In this document: piece after piece, positions 1-11,259 of the stretch
How the letters are laid out: every line of letters starts with the position of its first letter
Position numbering within the stretch: position 1 is the first letter of the stretch
NCBI RefSeq assembly: GCF_031755915.1
Contig: NC_083388.1
Coordinates: 7,067,001-7,131,000 of the forward strand
Length of the DNA: 64,000 nt
Origin: Ziziphus jujuba
Taxonomy: Eukaryota; Streptophyta; Magnoliopsida; Rosales; Rhamnaceae
Direction: 5' to 3'
Translations under genes and position numbers: made by a program
Notes under the pieces: model-generated
What the model was told of the DNA's origin: nothing
The model's database searches: none
What the model saw: the letters and a program-made list of their open reading frames with translations, nothing else

Positions 1-229
1 CAATCCGGCCGATTCATGAAAGGAAATAAAGGGCTCCTAAGGTCTGGTTATGGATAAAGAGATGGAGGGGAAAAGTCGAAGAAAGGAAAGAAAAAAACAT
101 ATAAAAAAAAAAACACATAAGGGTATTTTGGGATTTTAAAAGATTGGAGGGGTAGATCAAAAAAGAAATGAATTGAGGGGGTAAAATTCATGAAGCTCGG
201 TCCTACAGGGGTATTGGGCCAAATTCCCC
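1..229 (+). repeat. Dispersed repeat copy A (truncated MULE-like end)
   Basis: This stretch is nearly identical to 3197-3425: both start with CAATCCGGCCGATTCATG and both stop at the same point, ...ATTGGGCCAAATTCCCC, after which the flanks differ. The right terminus resembles the terminal inverted repeat of the element at 3520-4659, so it is probably one end of a related DNA transposon. The matching left terminus is not visible because the window starts here. Confidence 0.6.
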
Positions 230-789
230 TACTTATGTATCATTCTTTCCATTATATTACTGGATGGTGAGGGGTTATTATAGGGAAAGAGCCAGTGGTT
301 CAGCCGCTATGGCTTACCTTTATGATATGGCACCATATACCTCAATTCTTTAAAACCGTTGCACAGCTCCAGGATCGTACATTCCATCGACGAAAAAGCA
401 AATCAGATAAAAAGGGTATGTAAAAGAATTGTCAACTTAAAAACATCAAAAATTTCTAGCAAAAATATAAAATTTATTAGAGGGTACAGTTATCAATGCC
501 TGGTTATGAAAGGAATAAAACAACAAAAAAAACCTGATTTAACAGATAGAGGGACTAGGGATAAATACCGAAACCAAAAAGAAGTTGAACAAATTTTATA
601 TCTTGTGGAATTTATAGGTTCTATACATGTATAAGAGCTACTAACCTGTGTAAAATGAATAAGATACAAAATACATACATGTATAATGGCTCAAGTAACT
701 AATCCATGACCGTATTCTTCCCCAAATGAACTAATCTGACCAGAAAAAACCCATGCATAAATGAAGCATTAGAAGAAATCCTCCATCCA
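230..789. other. Spacer downstream of the transporter gene
   Basis: This is the 3' side of the minus-strand transporter gene and should contain its 3' UTR. The 91-codon open frame at 359-634 has no recognisable domain and lysine/isoleucine-rich composition expected from AT-rich DNA. No other feature is supported. Confidence 0.4.
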
Positions 790-2802
790 TCAATGACCGC
801 CTATGCTGTTCCAAAACCATTTTCCCTCATTCAACTTCGCTTTAATCTCAGTTCTGGCAACACGAATCAAGAACAAACTTGCAAGGAAAATAGAAAGAAT
901 TAGCATTAAGAAGACATTGTTCCATCCCCTAGTGGAAATATACCCTGCCAATAGTGGGCCTAAAGCTGCCCCAACAGAACCAGTGCCATCTATAATTGCA
1001 CTTACAGTAGCTAATGCACGAGAATTTCCTCCAACCATGGTCTGAGTACCAAGATCAGTAGCAACAGCCGTTGTAATGAGTGAGTATGGACCATTTACAA
1101 GCAATCTAGAAAGAAACATCAAACTAATATTGGCAAACATGGAGATGCTTCCATAAACCCTGTAGAAAAGGAGGGTTGGAATTGATAGCAACAAGAATAC
1201 AATTGATGTAACAGCACGAGCTTCAATTACATCAGAGATGAATCCCGCCAAAATTCCTCCAAGGACTCCTCCCATATCAAATATAGTTGAAAGGATCCCA
1301 GCAGTTTTGTGTGACAAATGCACTCCCGCAACAGCTAAAATGCCAAACAGAATTCATAAATAAGAGAACCTTGTAAATTGTAACACATTCAAATGCATAG
1401 GGGAGCCCATGAAAATTAAGCAGATTTGATCGTTTAGCAGTCTTTAATTATTTCATGATAAAAATTAAATACCCAAAGGCATATTTATCTTTATGGGGAA
1501 AGACACAGAAAAAGAAACCTATTGGCAGTCCCAAAACAAAGCAGATTTAGCTGTATGTTCACAGATGCCAAAGAGTTTCTTATGCTCATCATTCTTCATG
1601 AAAGAAAAGAGTAAATAATAATAATAATAACAATAATAACAAAGAAACAGAGACAAGATTCTCATCTTGCCATTGCCAATTCATGATGCATTATAGAGCA
1701 CTAACCACAAGAAGACAAATATAATCCAACTCTGAAAGGAAAGTCATAGCACAACCTATAGGAAAATTTTTATGGCATATTCATATAAACTCATCCTATT
1801 TGACCAAGTACCTGTGTGCCTTATGTAGAAGGGCAACCAGTATAGAAAAGTGTAAGCCACTAGCTTTGAAAAGAAGAGACAGAAAGCAAATGGTGCTACA
1901 CCTGGTAGCCTCCATGCCTCAAAGAATCCAATTGCGGCTAAAGAATCAGAGTCCCCTGTTTCAAGAAGACCAGCTTTCTCTGACTCCACTTTCTCCTCTG
2001 AACTCCTTACACTATCAACTTCCGCATCCATTTCAATCTCCTTGCCGGGAGACTCAAACCCCAAATCATCCGGACTAACAACGAGAAACATAAACACTAC
2101 AATGCCAACCACAATCATCAAAACTCCAGGCAAAACAAAGGAAAATCCCCACCCAAATTCTAAAACACCTGATGCTAAAACTGATCCAACAATGTTTCCC
2201 ACAGAGGTGTGCGAATTCCACAATCCCATTATCAAGCCCCTCTTTTCTTTCCCAGACCAGTTTCCCACAATTGCCACCACACAAGGCCACCCAACTGACT
2301 GAAACAATCCACAAACCACTTGAACAGCAAGAAAGAATCCCAAAACATGAACTCCCAACCAATACCCTAGGCCAAACATTATTGTAAAAATGCCACTGCC
2401 TATCATACCAAACACAAGAAAGTACCTCAAATGGACCCGATCACCGACATGGCCAGAAAAATACATTCCAATGGAATATACGGAAAGAAATGCGAGATCT
2501 AGCTCGCCTAGCCGGTGTGTTCCACGTGGACCATTGAAAGGAGCCCAACCAGCATCAATCGAGCTCGAATTCAATAAGGTTGAGTTCAAATTACTCTCGG
2601 TTAGGGATGAGTTTGAGTGATCATTTGGTCCAAGAACACTCTTAACAATGCTTGGAGGTTTTCTAGAGGCATGAAAGGAAGCATAGGCGAGGAAAGTTAT
2701 TACTAGGACTAAGATTTGGTGGAAAGCTAAAGTTTTTTGTGGGGGTTTGAGAGATGGGAAGAGATTGAGACCTGGAGGTGGGTTTAGATTTTTGGATGGC
2801 AT
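790..2802 (-). CDS. G3Pp: Putative glycerol-3-phosphate transporter (MFS, SLC37-like)
   Basis: Two coding exons are predicted: 2802-1812 and 1334-790 (991 + 545 nt), giving 511 residues. The intron runs from a GT at 1811 to an AG at 1335 and joins ...YIRHT to [13 protein letters not shown] without changing frame. The protein has the plant G3Pp hallmarks: an N-terminal [20 protein letters not shown] block, [37 protein letters not shown], and about twelve hydrophobic segments split by a polar central loop near residues 245-290. Family knowledge places such proteins in membranes as organophosphate/phosphate exchangers related to bacterial GlpT; the substrate of this one is inferred. The N-terminus looks most like the G3Pp5 branch, from memory. 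A leader intron (3091-2854, minus strand) is plausible because CAG|GTAGGC and TGTGTAG|A border it. No lesion was seen. Direct repeats flank the gene. Confidence 0.88.
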
Positions 2803-2814
2803 TGTAATCCAACT

Positions 2815-2847
2815 TCAAAATAACAACAACAACAACAACAACAACAC
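2815..2847. repeat. (CAA)n microsatellite in transporter leader
   Basis: An imperfect run of AAC/CAA triplets lies just upstream of the ATG of the minus-strand transporter gene, in what is probably its 5' UTR (TTG repeats on the sense strand). Confidence 0.8.
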
Positions 2848-3196
2848 AGCAATCTACACAGAAACCCCTAGACATAAAAAAAGCTTCAAAATTTATATAA
2901 CCCTAAATATATTGATCAAAGAAGAAGACAATGATGGATGAGGACCTTAATTAGTAGCTCTGTGAATTCACTAATTATAATATTATAAAAATAAAAAAAT
3001 AAAATAAAAATAAAAAAAGACAACTATGATTCTGGAGAGCTTTGATAGAATCCACCACTAACAGACAACCAAAATTAGAGCTGTTGCCTACCTGTTACTT
3101 CTGCTTCTGCTCCTAGGGCTCTCTAAAATCCTGCAGTTTTCTCTCTGAGTCGCCTCTTCACCATCTCCTTCAAAACGCGCAGTCTCCACGCTTACA

Positions 3197-3425
3197 ATCC
3201 GGCCGATTCATGAAAGGAAACAGAGGGCTCCTAAGGTCTGGTTATGGATAAAGAGATAGAGGGGAAAAGTCGAAGAAAGGAAAGAAAAAAACATATAAAA
3301 AAAATAACACATAAGGGTATTTTGGAATTTTAAAAAATTGGAGGGGTAGATCAAAAAAGAAATGAATTGAGGGGGTAAAATTCATGAAGCTCGGTCCTAC
3401 AGGGCTATTGGGCCAAATTCCCCAT
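3197..3425 (+). repeat. Dispersed repeat copy B
   Basis: This is a near-identical, same-orientation copy of 1-229 with only scattered substitutions, such as AAACAGAGGG for AAATAAAGGG. It ends at ATTGGGCCAAATTCCCC, like copy A and like the right terminus of the 3520-4659 element. No inverted partner end (GGGGAATTTGGCC...) is found in the 250 bases to its left, so it appears truncated on that side. Confidence 0.65.
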
Positions 3426-3519
3426 TACATAATCAATGTCTGAGGAATCCAGCTATCCAATAGAGGCCTTAAGGGAGCCCTGTGTTAAAGTAGGGATTAC
3501 CCTTGCCCATGTTTACTTT

Positions 3520-4659
3520 GGGGAATTTGGCCCAATACCCACATTTTAAAGACTCTAACAAAAACTACCCCTTCCATTCCAAAACTTTTTTATCTACCCA
3601 TCTTATTTTCTTTATTCCAACTATACCCTTAATCCATACCGACGTACAATTTCTCTTCCTCTCTTACTCTATATCCTACCTGTTATGTTTCATATTTAAT
3701 TTCCCTCTCTCTCTTACTGGTAACCCTTCCGAACATTCAAGTTCTCTCTCTCAAAGTGTGTCCCAGTGGAAGTAGTACACTGAAGCCAAACTAGTGCAAC
3801 CCAGTTGAAGCCCCAACATATATTGGAAATTGGAAAATCTCTATTCATGGTGCTGGCTTTGACCATGGTGATCATGGGGACACATTTGTGAGGCTGACAG
3901 GGTCTGGCCCTGCGTTCCCAGTAGAGCAGGACACAAAAACACCCATCTCCATCGCTCCAAAAGCAGCCACCGATAAACTATCATAGAAGAAGATACTCCA
4001 CCACCCAATGACATCGACAAAATGTTGACTCCGTCAACGACAGCAATATCGGCAGCGAAGAGAATGTCGAAGCTGAAACAGCCGCCAACCTAGCAAACTT
4101 TGTAAGCTGAAATTCTTGCAGCAGTTGACATTCCTCTATTCGTTCCATAAGCATGGCCCAGAAGATTGGTACCGCAAGCCAACGACTGTGGCTCCTATAT
4201 GTGTTCCATGACCATCAGGGGATTTATTTTTCTGGTTGCGGCTTCGTATCCATGAAAGAATATTTGGGCAACGAGTATTTTTTTATTGCAGTGGTGTTTG
4301 GCAAAGCCACAGCTCGTCTCGCATGCTCCTTTCCAGTGAGGTGGGATCGGAGTCATATTTGTAAGAAGAGAGGTGAGGGATGTTTTCCCATGGAGGAAAG
4401 GAAAGCAGAGGTGGACTATATTTTTCTTTTTTATCTGAATTGTGTGCGGATTTTCTCAGGGAAGAAGAAAGAAAAGAAAGCAGAGGTGCAGGGACCAGGG
4501 ACTCTGGTGTCTCAGGAAGGAGGAAGAAAGGAAAGAAAAGTAATTTTTAATTTTGAATCAGGGTAAGATAGGAAATAGAGGGTAAATAAAAAAGCCTTGA
4601 GAAGAAGAGGGTACGAATCATTAACCCTTCGCTTTAGTGGGTATTGGGCCGAATTTCCC
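3520..4659. mobile_element. Non-autonomous Mutator-like (MULE) element
   Basis: The left end GGGGAATTTGGCCCAATACC and the right end GGTATTGGGCCGAATTTCCC are inverted repeats of about 23 bp. They are flanked by a 9-bp direct repeat, GTTTACTTT, at 3511-3519 and 4660-4668. Terminal inverted repeats with a 9-bp target duplication are the signature of Mutator-like elements. No transposase frame is visible. The interior is richer in GC than its surroundings and holds a 137-codon open frame at 4153-4566 with no recognised domain; it may be captured host sequence. Confidence 0.8.
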
Positions 4660-4668
4660 GTTTACTTT

Positions 4669-5057
4669 TCTAGGGCTGGCTAACCATAGAGAGGAGAGCC
4701 CATACCCATCCACACGGCATGCTTAATAACCATTAGCTCAAATTGATTGCATCTCCATTTCAATCAATCCTCTTTTCAATGAAAAGGTAGGATACTGATA
4801 GCCAAAAAAGATAACAAGCATAATGCTTCTCTTTGAAGAAGACGGCATAAAATTCTCGTACAAAAAAAGTAAATCTAAGTTTCTATTTATGTTTCTAATA
4901 ATATGTTGCACCTTCAGTTCGTCATCAAATTTTCAAAACAACCACCAGAATAACTTGGCATCTGCCATTCACGTGACCTCTAAATTTTTAATACAACTTA
5001 AGACTCACTTGCCATCTACATTCACATAACCTTCTAAACCCAACAAGTGAAGTAGGA
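4669..5057. other. Spacer between transposon and SelT gene
   Basis: This short AT-rich spacer should hold the 3' UTR of the minus-strand SelT-like gene. I see no coding or RNA feature in it. Confidence 0.35.
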
Positions 5058-6981
5058 TCATAATTCTCCAATGTTAAGGCCATCTGTGATTCCTCCAATG
5101 ACCATGCTATCTGTGATTCTTGAATTGGCCAGCTTCTTTCCAACAATCGATTTCAGTTCAATCTCACTTGGAAACCTACCCTCCTTTAGTTTAGAGAAAA
5201 TCTGAAACATAGAAGGAGAAAAGAAACAGTGAGACATCGAAATTCATACGTGATGAACTTGTATGAGAAGTAAGAACTATAAAAATCATGTAGTTGTAAG
5301 TCTGATTCAAATTAATTTATGATCTAGAAAAGGCCACCAACCAACTCATCATTGAGGTACACTTCAAAAGCTCCAGTGCTTTGGAGGAAGTTTTGCACAA
5401 CATTCCCAAGAAGCCAACTGGTTGCAATGGTCCCAAATTTATTTGCTCGCAAAGAATAGTACCAAGGAGGCGGCGCCACAAATCCCAGCATTGGAAATAT
5501 TTGTTCACCCGCAATAACAATACCCATGACTCCAATTTGAACAACAGGAACCAACTTGCTTAGCAATCGCTTTGGAAAGGACGGTGGATAATTTGCAAGA
5601 ACCACTTCAACTCCAGGAAATGCAGTCTCCAACATCTTGTTCATGGTTATGGCTGTCCCTCTACAAGAATGCATCAAAAGAAAATTTATCCAAAAATATT
5701 CTTGTATGAAGAACGTGGAAAAATGAAATGTAGGCTCAATTTCCAACACTAATTTTAAAATATGCTTAACAAAGAATATCAGGGAAAAAAACAATATATA
5801 CAAATACATAGGATAACCCAACAAGAATGGGTTTTACCAATTTTCACCATCCAATAGTTACTAAACACTGAATTACTCATTTCATTTTTATTCTTAATGG
5901 GGATTTGAAATTTTATGCACCAAAACACTGACTGAAAAAAGCACGTTAAAATACTAACAAAGCTTGAAAGAGTTAAAAGTGATAAAAAAGCACATTAAAA
6001 TACTAATGATTTTATCAAAAAACTATATACATTCACATATATTTGCAGAGTGTACTACTGTTCTGTTGCTGAATTAACCTTTAATATGCAGGTAAAAATA
6101 TATTTCCGAGGTTGAATTCGTAGACATGATAAAATCCCACAAACAGAAAACACACCTCTTGCAATAGACATAATTGCAACTTAAAAAGGAAAGCTTTTTG
6201 AAAAATTGGAAAGAATTCGCCAATAACCACAAACAAGATTGCAATAAATTCAGATAAAAATCTTGCAAACAAATTTTGTGGTTTTGAGGCAGCATTTGGA
6301 TGTTCAAAGCACAGAATAAGCACTTGTCTCACAGAAGAATAGATATTCCAAGTGAAAAACGCATATCCCACACTCTCAACTCCGAGTAGAGAAAAACTCC
6401 AAACTTATGGTACAGATCAATAATTATGGAGTCCTATTATTCATAACCACACATAAAACAATAAAAACAATATAAACAAACATTCAAACAAGTAAACCCC
6501 TAATTGCCAAGAACCCAAAACAAAGCAAAGATAGATAGAATAAGAGAATTACTTATAGGAACAAGACGAACAGAAATCAATCTTGACCGTATTGCCGAAC
6601 CCGATTCCTCCAATATCTACTGCTTTCTGGGAAATTCAACAAAATAAAAATAAATAAACAAAAAAAAGAACAAAATAATACTTAATTTATTTGCTTTCCA
6701 AATCGAAGATAGCTATAGAAATAACTTGAAAATGAAAATCTAAAAATACAGGCTTTGAATCGAAGAATGAAAGATGCGCGTGCTATAGAAATTCACAAAA
6801 ATAAAAGAATTACCTGAGATGGGAAGTCTAGGGTTTGAGGGGGCTGTTTGTGATGGTGGTGGTGGTGGTGATGAGGTGGAGGAGGTGGTGGTGGTGGTGG
6901 TGGGGGAGTGAAGAGATGAATGAGGTCGGTGAAGAAGAGGAAGAGCGGTAATCCCACCAGCACCATCTGTGCTCGATCCAT
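5058..6981 (-). CDS. SELT: SelT-like protein (thioredoxin-like, ER)
   Basis: Four exons are predicted: 6981-6814, 6626-6553, 5660-5342 and 5201-5058 (168 + 74 + 319 + 144 nt), giving 234 residues with GT-AG borders at each intron. The N-terminus is hydrophobic (signal anchor), followed by an unusual run of 11 prolines and 8 histidines (about residues 26-44). The redox motif is C75-S-S-C78 in FCSSCSYKGTA, where animal SelT has selenocysteine at the second position. The conserved FPGVEVVLANYPPSFPKRLL and the hydrophobic VPVVQIGVMGIVIAGEQIF stretch follow, then PPPWYYSLRANKFG and FSKLKEGRFPSEIEL. Family knowledge makes it an ER-membrane oxidoreductase of the Rdx family; its plant substrate is unknown to me. 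No lesion was seen. Confidence 0.93.
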
Positions 6982-7072
6982 TATTGCTTTTGCTCCTTAT
7001 TCCTACACAACCAAACAATCGCACACCCACTGAACATTTTCACAATCTCAAAACCATCTTATTTAACAACGC

Positions 7073-7087
7073 CACGTGATGACGTCA
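7073..7087. promoter_or_regulatory. G-box plus TGACGTCA bZIP-type motif
   Basis: The sequence contains CACGTG, one base, then the perfect palindrome TGACGTCA. It lies about 92 bases upstream of the SelT-like ATG on the minus strand. Both are classic plant bZIP/bHLH binding cores (G-box and C-box). That they control this gene is inferred from position only. Confidence 0.55.
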
Positions 7088-7113
7088 CTTTTACTAATGC
7101 CACGGCAACCAAA

Positions 7114-7139
7114 ATATATATATATATATATATATATAT
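7114..7139. repeat. (AT)n microsatellite
   Basis: An uninterrupted AT dinucleotide run just beyond the SelT promoter motif. Confidence 0.95.
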
Positions 7140-7991
7140 GTTGGGATATTCTATGCATACTTTGAAAAATGTCTCATCGTTAAATTGGAAACTCATTGGT
7201 TTTTTTTTAATATGTTGTTCAATGCCCATGTTTCCCCTCCTTGACCACTTCCCAAATAAGTTATTACTGAGATTCGCACAGGAACATACATTTTAAATTT
7301 TAATGAATAGTTATTTAAAAAATTATAAACCATTTCCCATGCCTAAAGCATATAATTTTAACACAATTCATTGTAAAAATATAGTTCTTTTTTTGGAATA
7401 TTTTGAACCTTTAAAATGTTGGTTTAACAATAATATGTTATATAAGTTATTAGCTAACGATTTCGTAACAAAATTTGTCAAAAAATTAACATAGATTTGT
7501 AACGAGGAACAAATTAAATATACATATAAGTTATTTTATGCAATAAATCCTACTAAATTACACCACATGTCCATCATTAATTGATATATAATAGTATTAG
7601 TTCTATTATTCTGATGATGATAAAGTTCAAGATATCCTTAACGAAATAAGCATATTCTTTATTAGATAGGTGTATAAATCAATTTTAGTACATACACCTT
7701 CAACAAAATATACGCATGTGTGGCTCAGAATATACTAAACTTTGTTTTATACATGTTTAAATTATGTACTTTCTTTCTTCAGGAGTAGAGGGAGATTGGA
7801 AATGGAGGATGGGTGTGTTTGGCAACATGGACATTCCATAACTACTTCTTTAATGGGTTATCCTATGTGTCGTCAGGCTTGATGGGCTGGACTGATGCTT
7901 TCTTTTTTGAGAAGCCTATATGCTGGGAAGCAATTTGAGAGGCAAAGCTGTCTTATTTTTGTCTTTATATTTAGCCTATTTTCCGTTTATT

Positions 7992-8037
<46 letters not shown>

Positions 8038-8804
8038 TAATTATGAATTTTAATATTTGTCACTATTTTATATGATAAAATTTAATTGATATATTTATTT
8101 TTATTTTTTTATATTAAAATTTTAAAAATATAGATAATCATTTAAATTGCTATATAATATATAGATCATATTCGTAATCATTTATCAATAATAACAAATA
8201 ATATTTTTTAATTTTTTTATTTTATGTTATTGGCATAAATTTTTTTAATAATTATGGAATTATATTAGTTCTAAATACAACGATTTTGCTTTTTTTCTTT
8301 TAAATATATTTACCAAAGTTGAGATAGAAGTTTTTTTAACAATTCCGAACTAATTATATACGGTTTTATAAAAATTAATTTATTGTTTTTCCCTTTTTTT
8401 AAATAAATTTTTAAGTTTTATGCTTGGATTCTCCTTGCAACATATCCAGCAACCTCTTTTTCTTTCTGTCTTTAGATCATTCTTTTTTTAACGGGACGAA
8501 GGTTTGTTTGTTTGAAAAACCAGCCAGCACTCTTGACGGAGGATCCCCTCTGGATGTCACTCTGAATTTATCTTTAGAATAAAATAAAGGATAAAATTTT
8601 ATGAAAAAAGAAAAAAAACAAAGGATAAACTGTTGGTGTTATTGAAGGAATAATTTTTTTTCTCAAAAAATATAATGTAAAATCAAAAAAGAAAAGGTCA
8701 AAAAGGTAATTTTGGAAACTGAAAAAAGAAAACCTTATTTAATTAATCTAGTATTGCAGCTAGAATTTGTATTAAGAATATTGCATTATATATGTTTGCA
8801 AAAA
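7140..8804. other. AT-rich spacer
   Basis: This spacer is extremely AT-rich, with a (TA)n run at about 7995-8030 and poly-T tracts. The 63-codon frame at 7303-7494 has no domain. Nothing else can be supported. Confidence 0.4.
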
Positions 8805-9012
8805 AGAGTATTGCAATATATAAGGTTACACGCATAACAAAGATATGTATGTGTGTTATGTGACTGAAACTAACCTTATAGACTAATTTTATTTGGTTAA
8901 TTATGACAAAATAAAATTTAATATACATTTGCAATGGATTCATATTCCCTTTTCCCTCGTTGATGGGACAAATAAAGTACTATAAATCTTGAATAACTAT
9001 TATCTTTCTTCC
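8805..9012 (+). repeat. Segment resembling intron 2 of the PUB gene
   Basis: Shared words in the same order (ACAAAGATATGT, TATGACAAAATAAA, ATTTGCAAT..ATTCATA, CCTTTTC, TGGGACAAA, ATAACTA.TATCTTTCT) link this stretch to 24950-25165, inside intron 2 of the PUB gene. It sits directly before the PUB-derived pseudogene, so the parts appear in a different order from the parent. It could be part of the duplication or a dispersed repeat present in both places. Confidence 0.55.
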
Positions 9013-9300
9013 TCTTCTTTCTCTAAACTACGTCAATGGCAATTATGCATGAAACGCAACAACCAAAACCCATAAGCTCGTTCGGCTTTTCGAACCCGAC
9101 CCACATTTAATGTTGACCCTTTAAACATCTTGCCAGCCCCTGAAATGGCAGCAGAGCCAGCTTTCTCTTCCATCTCCGATGCCATCGATTCCATTCGTCG
9201 TTTGCTCTCCGACCTCTGCCTTCCCAATCAGACCAACCACCATCACTTCTCAATCCCATCTTAGCTCGCTTCTCTTCCCCATTGATAGAGTAAAAGATAA

Positions 9301-9519
9301 TGATGCCCACCTGGCCTAGTTGAAGATATGTATTATTATATTATCTGTTGCATGTATGTGTGCTTACGTTTATATGTGTAAAGCTAGTGAGTTTGTGTTT
9401 ATCTGGTAACTATATCAAGGCTTTAGACAAGCCTCCCTTAGTTGTATATATGGTATGCTTTACACGGTCAATAGGACATATCACTTCCAATTATTTCATT
9501 AAGTCAATAATATTTTACA
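9301..9519 (+). repeat. 5' LTR of copia element
   Basis: It starts TGATGCCCACCTGG and ends AATATTTTACA, and has the same length as the 3' copy. Confidence 0.93.
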
Positions 9520-9531
9520 TGGTATCATAGC
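9520..9531 (+). other. Primer-binding site (initiator tRNA-Met type)
   Basis: TGGTATCATAGC immediately follows the 5' LTR. It differs by one base from the usual plant copia site TGGTATCAGAGC, complementary to the 3' end of initiator tRNA-Met. Confidence 0.85.
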
Positions 9532-9567
9532 CTCTCTAAAAGCTCCAATGAGTTACTTTGTCATCCA

Positions 9568-10590
9568 ATGGCCAGCATTTCATCTACCATTACTTGCTCT
9601 GCCATTGTCCCTGTTCGTGCTATTCCTAACATTTCAGATGTCAGTCTTCCAACCTATAGCTTTCCCTTTCAACTGGAACAACATAATTATCTTATTTGGA
9701 GATTACAGATGCTACTTGCCATTATTCGAGGCAACATGGAATCATTCATTGATGGTAGCTTGCTTCCTCCACCAAGCATGGTGATTGTTTCCTCCACCAA
9801 CGATAGACAGACTGTGCAAACTTCAGCACCAAATCCTGACTATTACAAACGGAGAAGACTAGACCAGTCACTCTTAGATGGATACTATCTTCCATCTTGC
9901 TAGAAATTCATACATAGCTCACTAAGGCTTCAACAACACTGACATCACTAACATCTTATCAACTTTGGTGCTCAATTGAAAGTCTCTTCGGTAGCCAATC
10001 ACGAGCAAAAATTATGCAGTTGGAAGTTCAATTTCAAACAACCAAGGAGGAATCAATGTCCATGACAGCGTATTTAACCAAACTAAAGGGAATAGTAGAC
10101 TCCTTAATAATGGACAGTTTTCATGTTACTGATGAGGACTTTATTATGCAACTATTAGCAGGATTACCACTGGAGTATGATGCTATTGTAGCAAATATTA
10201 ACTCCAGCTGTATGCCTCTTGATGTTGAAGAGATTCAATCTCTTGTTAAAGCAGGAAGTGTGCATCCTTCAAGCCAATACTCCTAAAATTATGTCAGCTC
10301 AGGCTGCTGACAAGCAGAAGAAAATTTGCTTCTGGTCGAAACACTAATTTTGGTCATGTGACAAATACAACTCGTGGCTATGAGTTTAATACCAACAGTG
10401 GGTTTTCAAATATGAAAGGTAATAATTTCTCATATGGACGTAGCAAAGGACGTGGAAGAGGAGGTCAGCATAATAATAGTAATAGAATTTTTTGTCAAAT
10501 CTGCAAATTGCCATGACATGGTACGGATGGATGTTGCCATTGTTATGTTGAAGGTTTTACTGTCTAAAATAACAACAATGCTTTTTATAC
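9568..10590 (+). pseudogene. Copia Gag remnant
   Basis: The frame at 9568-9903 holds QLEQHNYLIWRLQMLLAI, the N-terminal Gag pattern of plant copia elements. The frame at 10014-10286 holds the UBN2-type core (MTAYLTKLKGIVDSL...DFIMQLLAGLPLEYDAIV). A decayed CCHC knuckle (FCQICKLP followed by a stop) lies near 10490-10540. Stops at 9901 and later, and frame changes between pieces, show that it is dead. Confidence 0.85.
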
Positions 10591-10600
10591 CTCTTGTGAT

Positions 10601-11231
10601 GTGATTGCCAGTCCTGAATGGCTAATGGATAGTGGTGCCACGAATCATATTACTTCTGATCCTTCAAACATCACCAAGAAGAATGATTATCTTGGAGAGG
10701 ACAAACTCGTTATCGGTAATGGTCAAGGTTTACAAATTAAACATATTGGTTATTCAAGCTTTAATACTCATTCTGGTTCACTTCATTTATAAAAAAATGT
10801 TACATGTTCCTAATATTACTAGAAATTTGTTAAGTATATCTCGTTTAATTAAAGATAATAATGTCATTGTGGAGTTTAATTCAAAGTTTGTTTTTGTGAA
10901 GGACAAGGATTCAAAGAAGGTATTACTTCAAGAAAGGCTTAAAGATGGACTCTATCAAGTGTTGCTGCCCAAAATCTCTAATAATTTTTCTAGGACTTCT
11001 AATTTGTTTCTAGCATCTTTACATAATAGTCTAGAACATTTTTATTCTTTTAATACTAAGTTTCCTATGTTTAAATTATGGCACTATAGACTTGGTCATC
11101 TATCATCTATGATAATGAATAAAGTTGCATCTCAATGTAACAAGTCTTTTTCTATAAGTTCTTCTTGTGAGTCTTTCTGTACCTTCTGTCAATTAGGCAA
11201 AAATAAACAGATGTTTGCTTCTCCTTCTTAA
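10601..11231 (+). pseudogene. Copia protease and pre-integrase remnant
   Basis: WLMDSGATNHIT at 10619-10654 is the copia aspartic protease active-site block. After a frameshift near 10790, the second frame reads MLHVPNITRNLLSISRLI and LWHYRLGHLSS, the GAG-pre-integrase zinc-binding region, with SFCTFCQLGK as the HHCC cysteine pair. Confidence 0.85.
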
Positions 11232-11259
11232 TCGCACTCTGTTAGAATTAGTTTTCTCA

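Noticed and set aside
359..634. 91-codon plus-strand frame
   Set aside because: Lysine- and isoleucine-rich translation typical of AT-rich DNA, no domain, no splice partner.
4153..4566. 137-codon frame inside the MULE-like element
   Set aside because: No recognised domain and composition drifting into a K/E-rich repeat; kept only as a note within the element.
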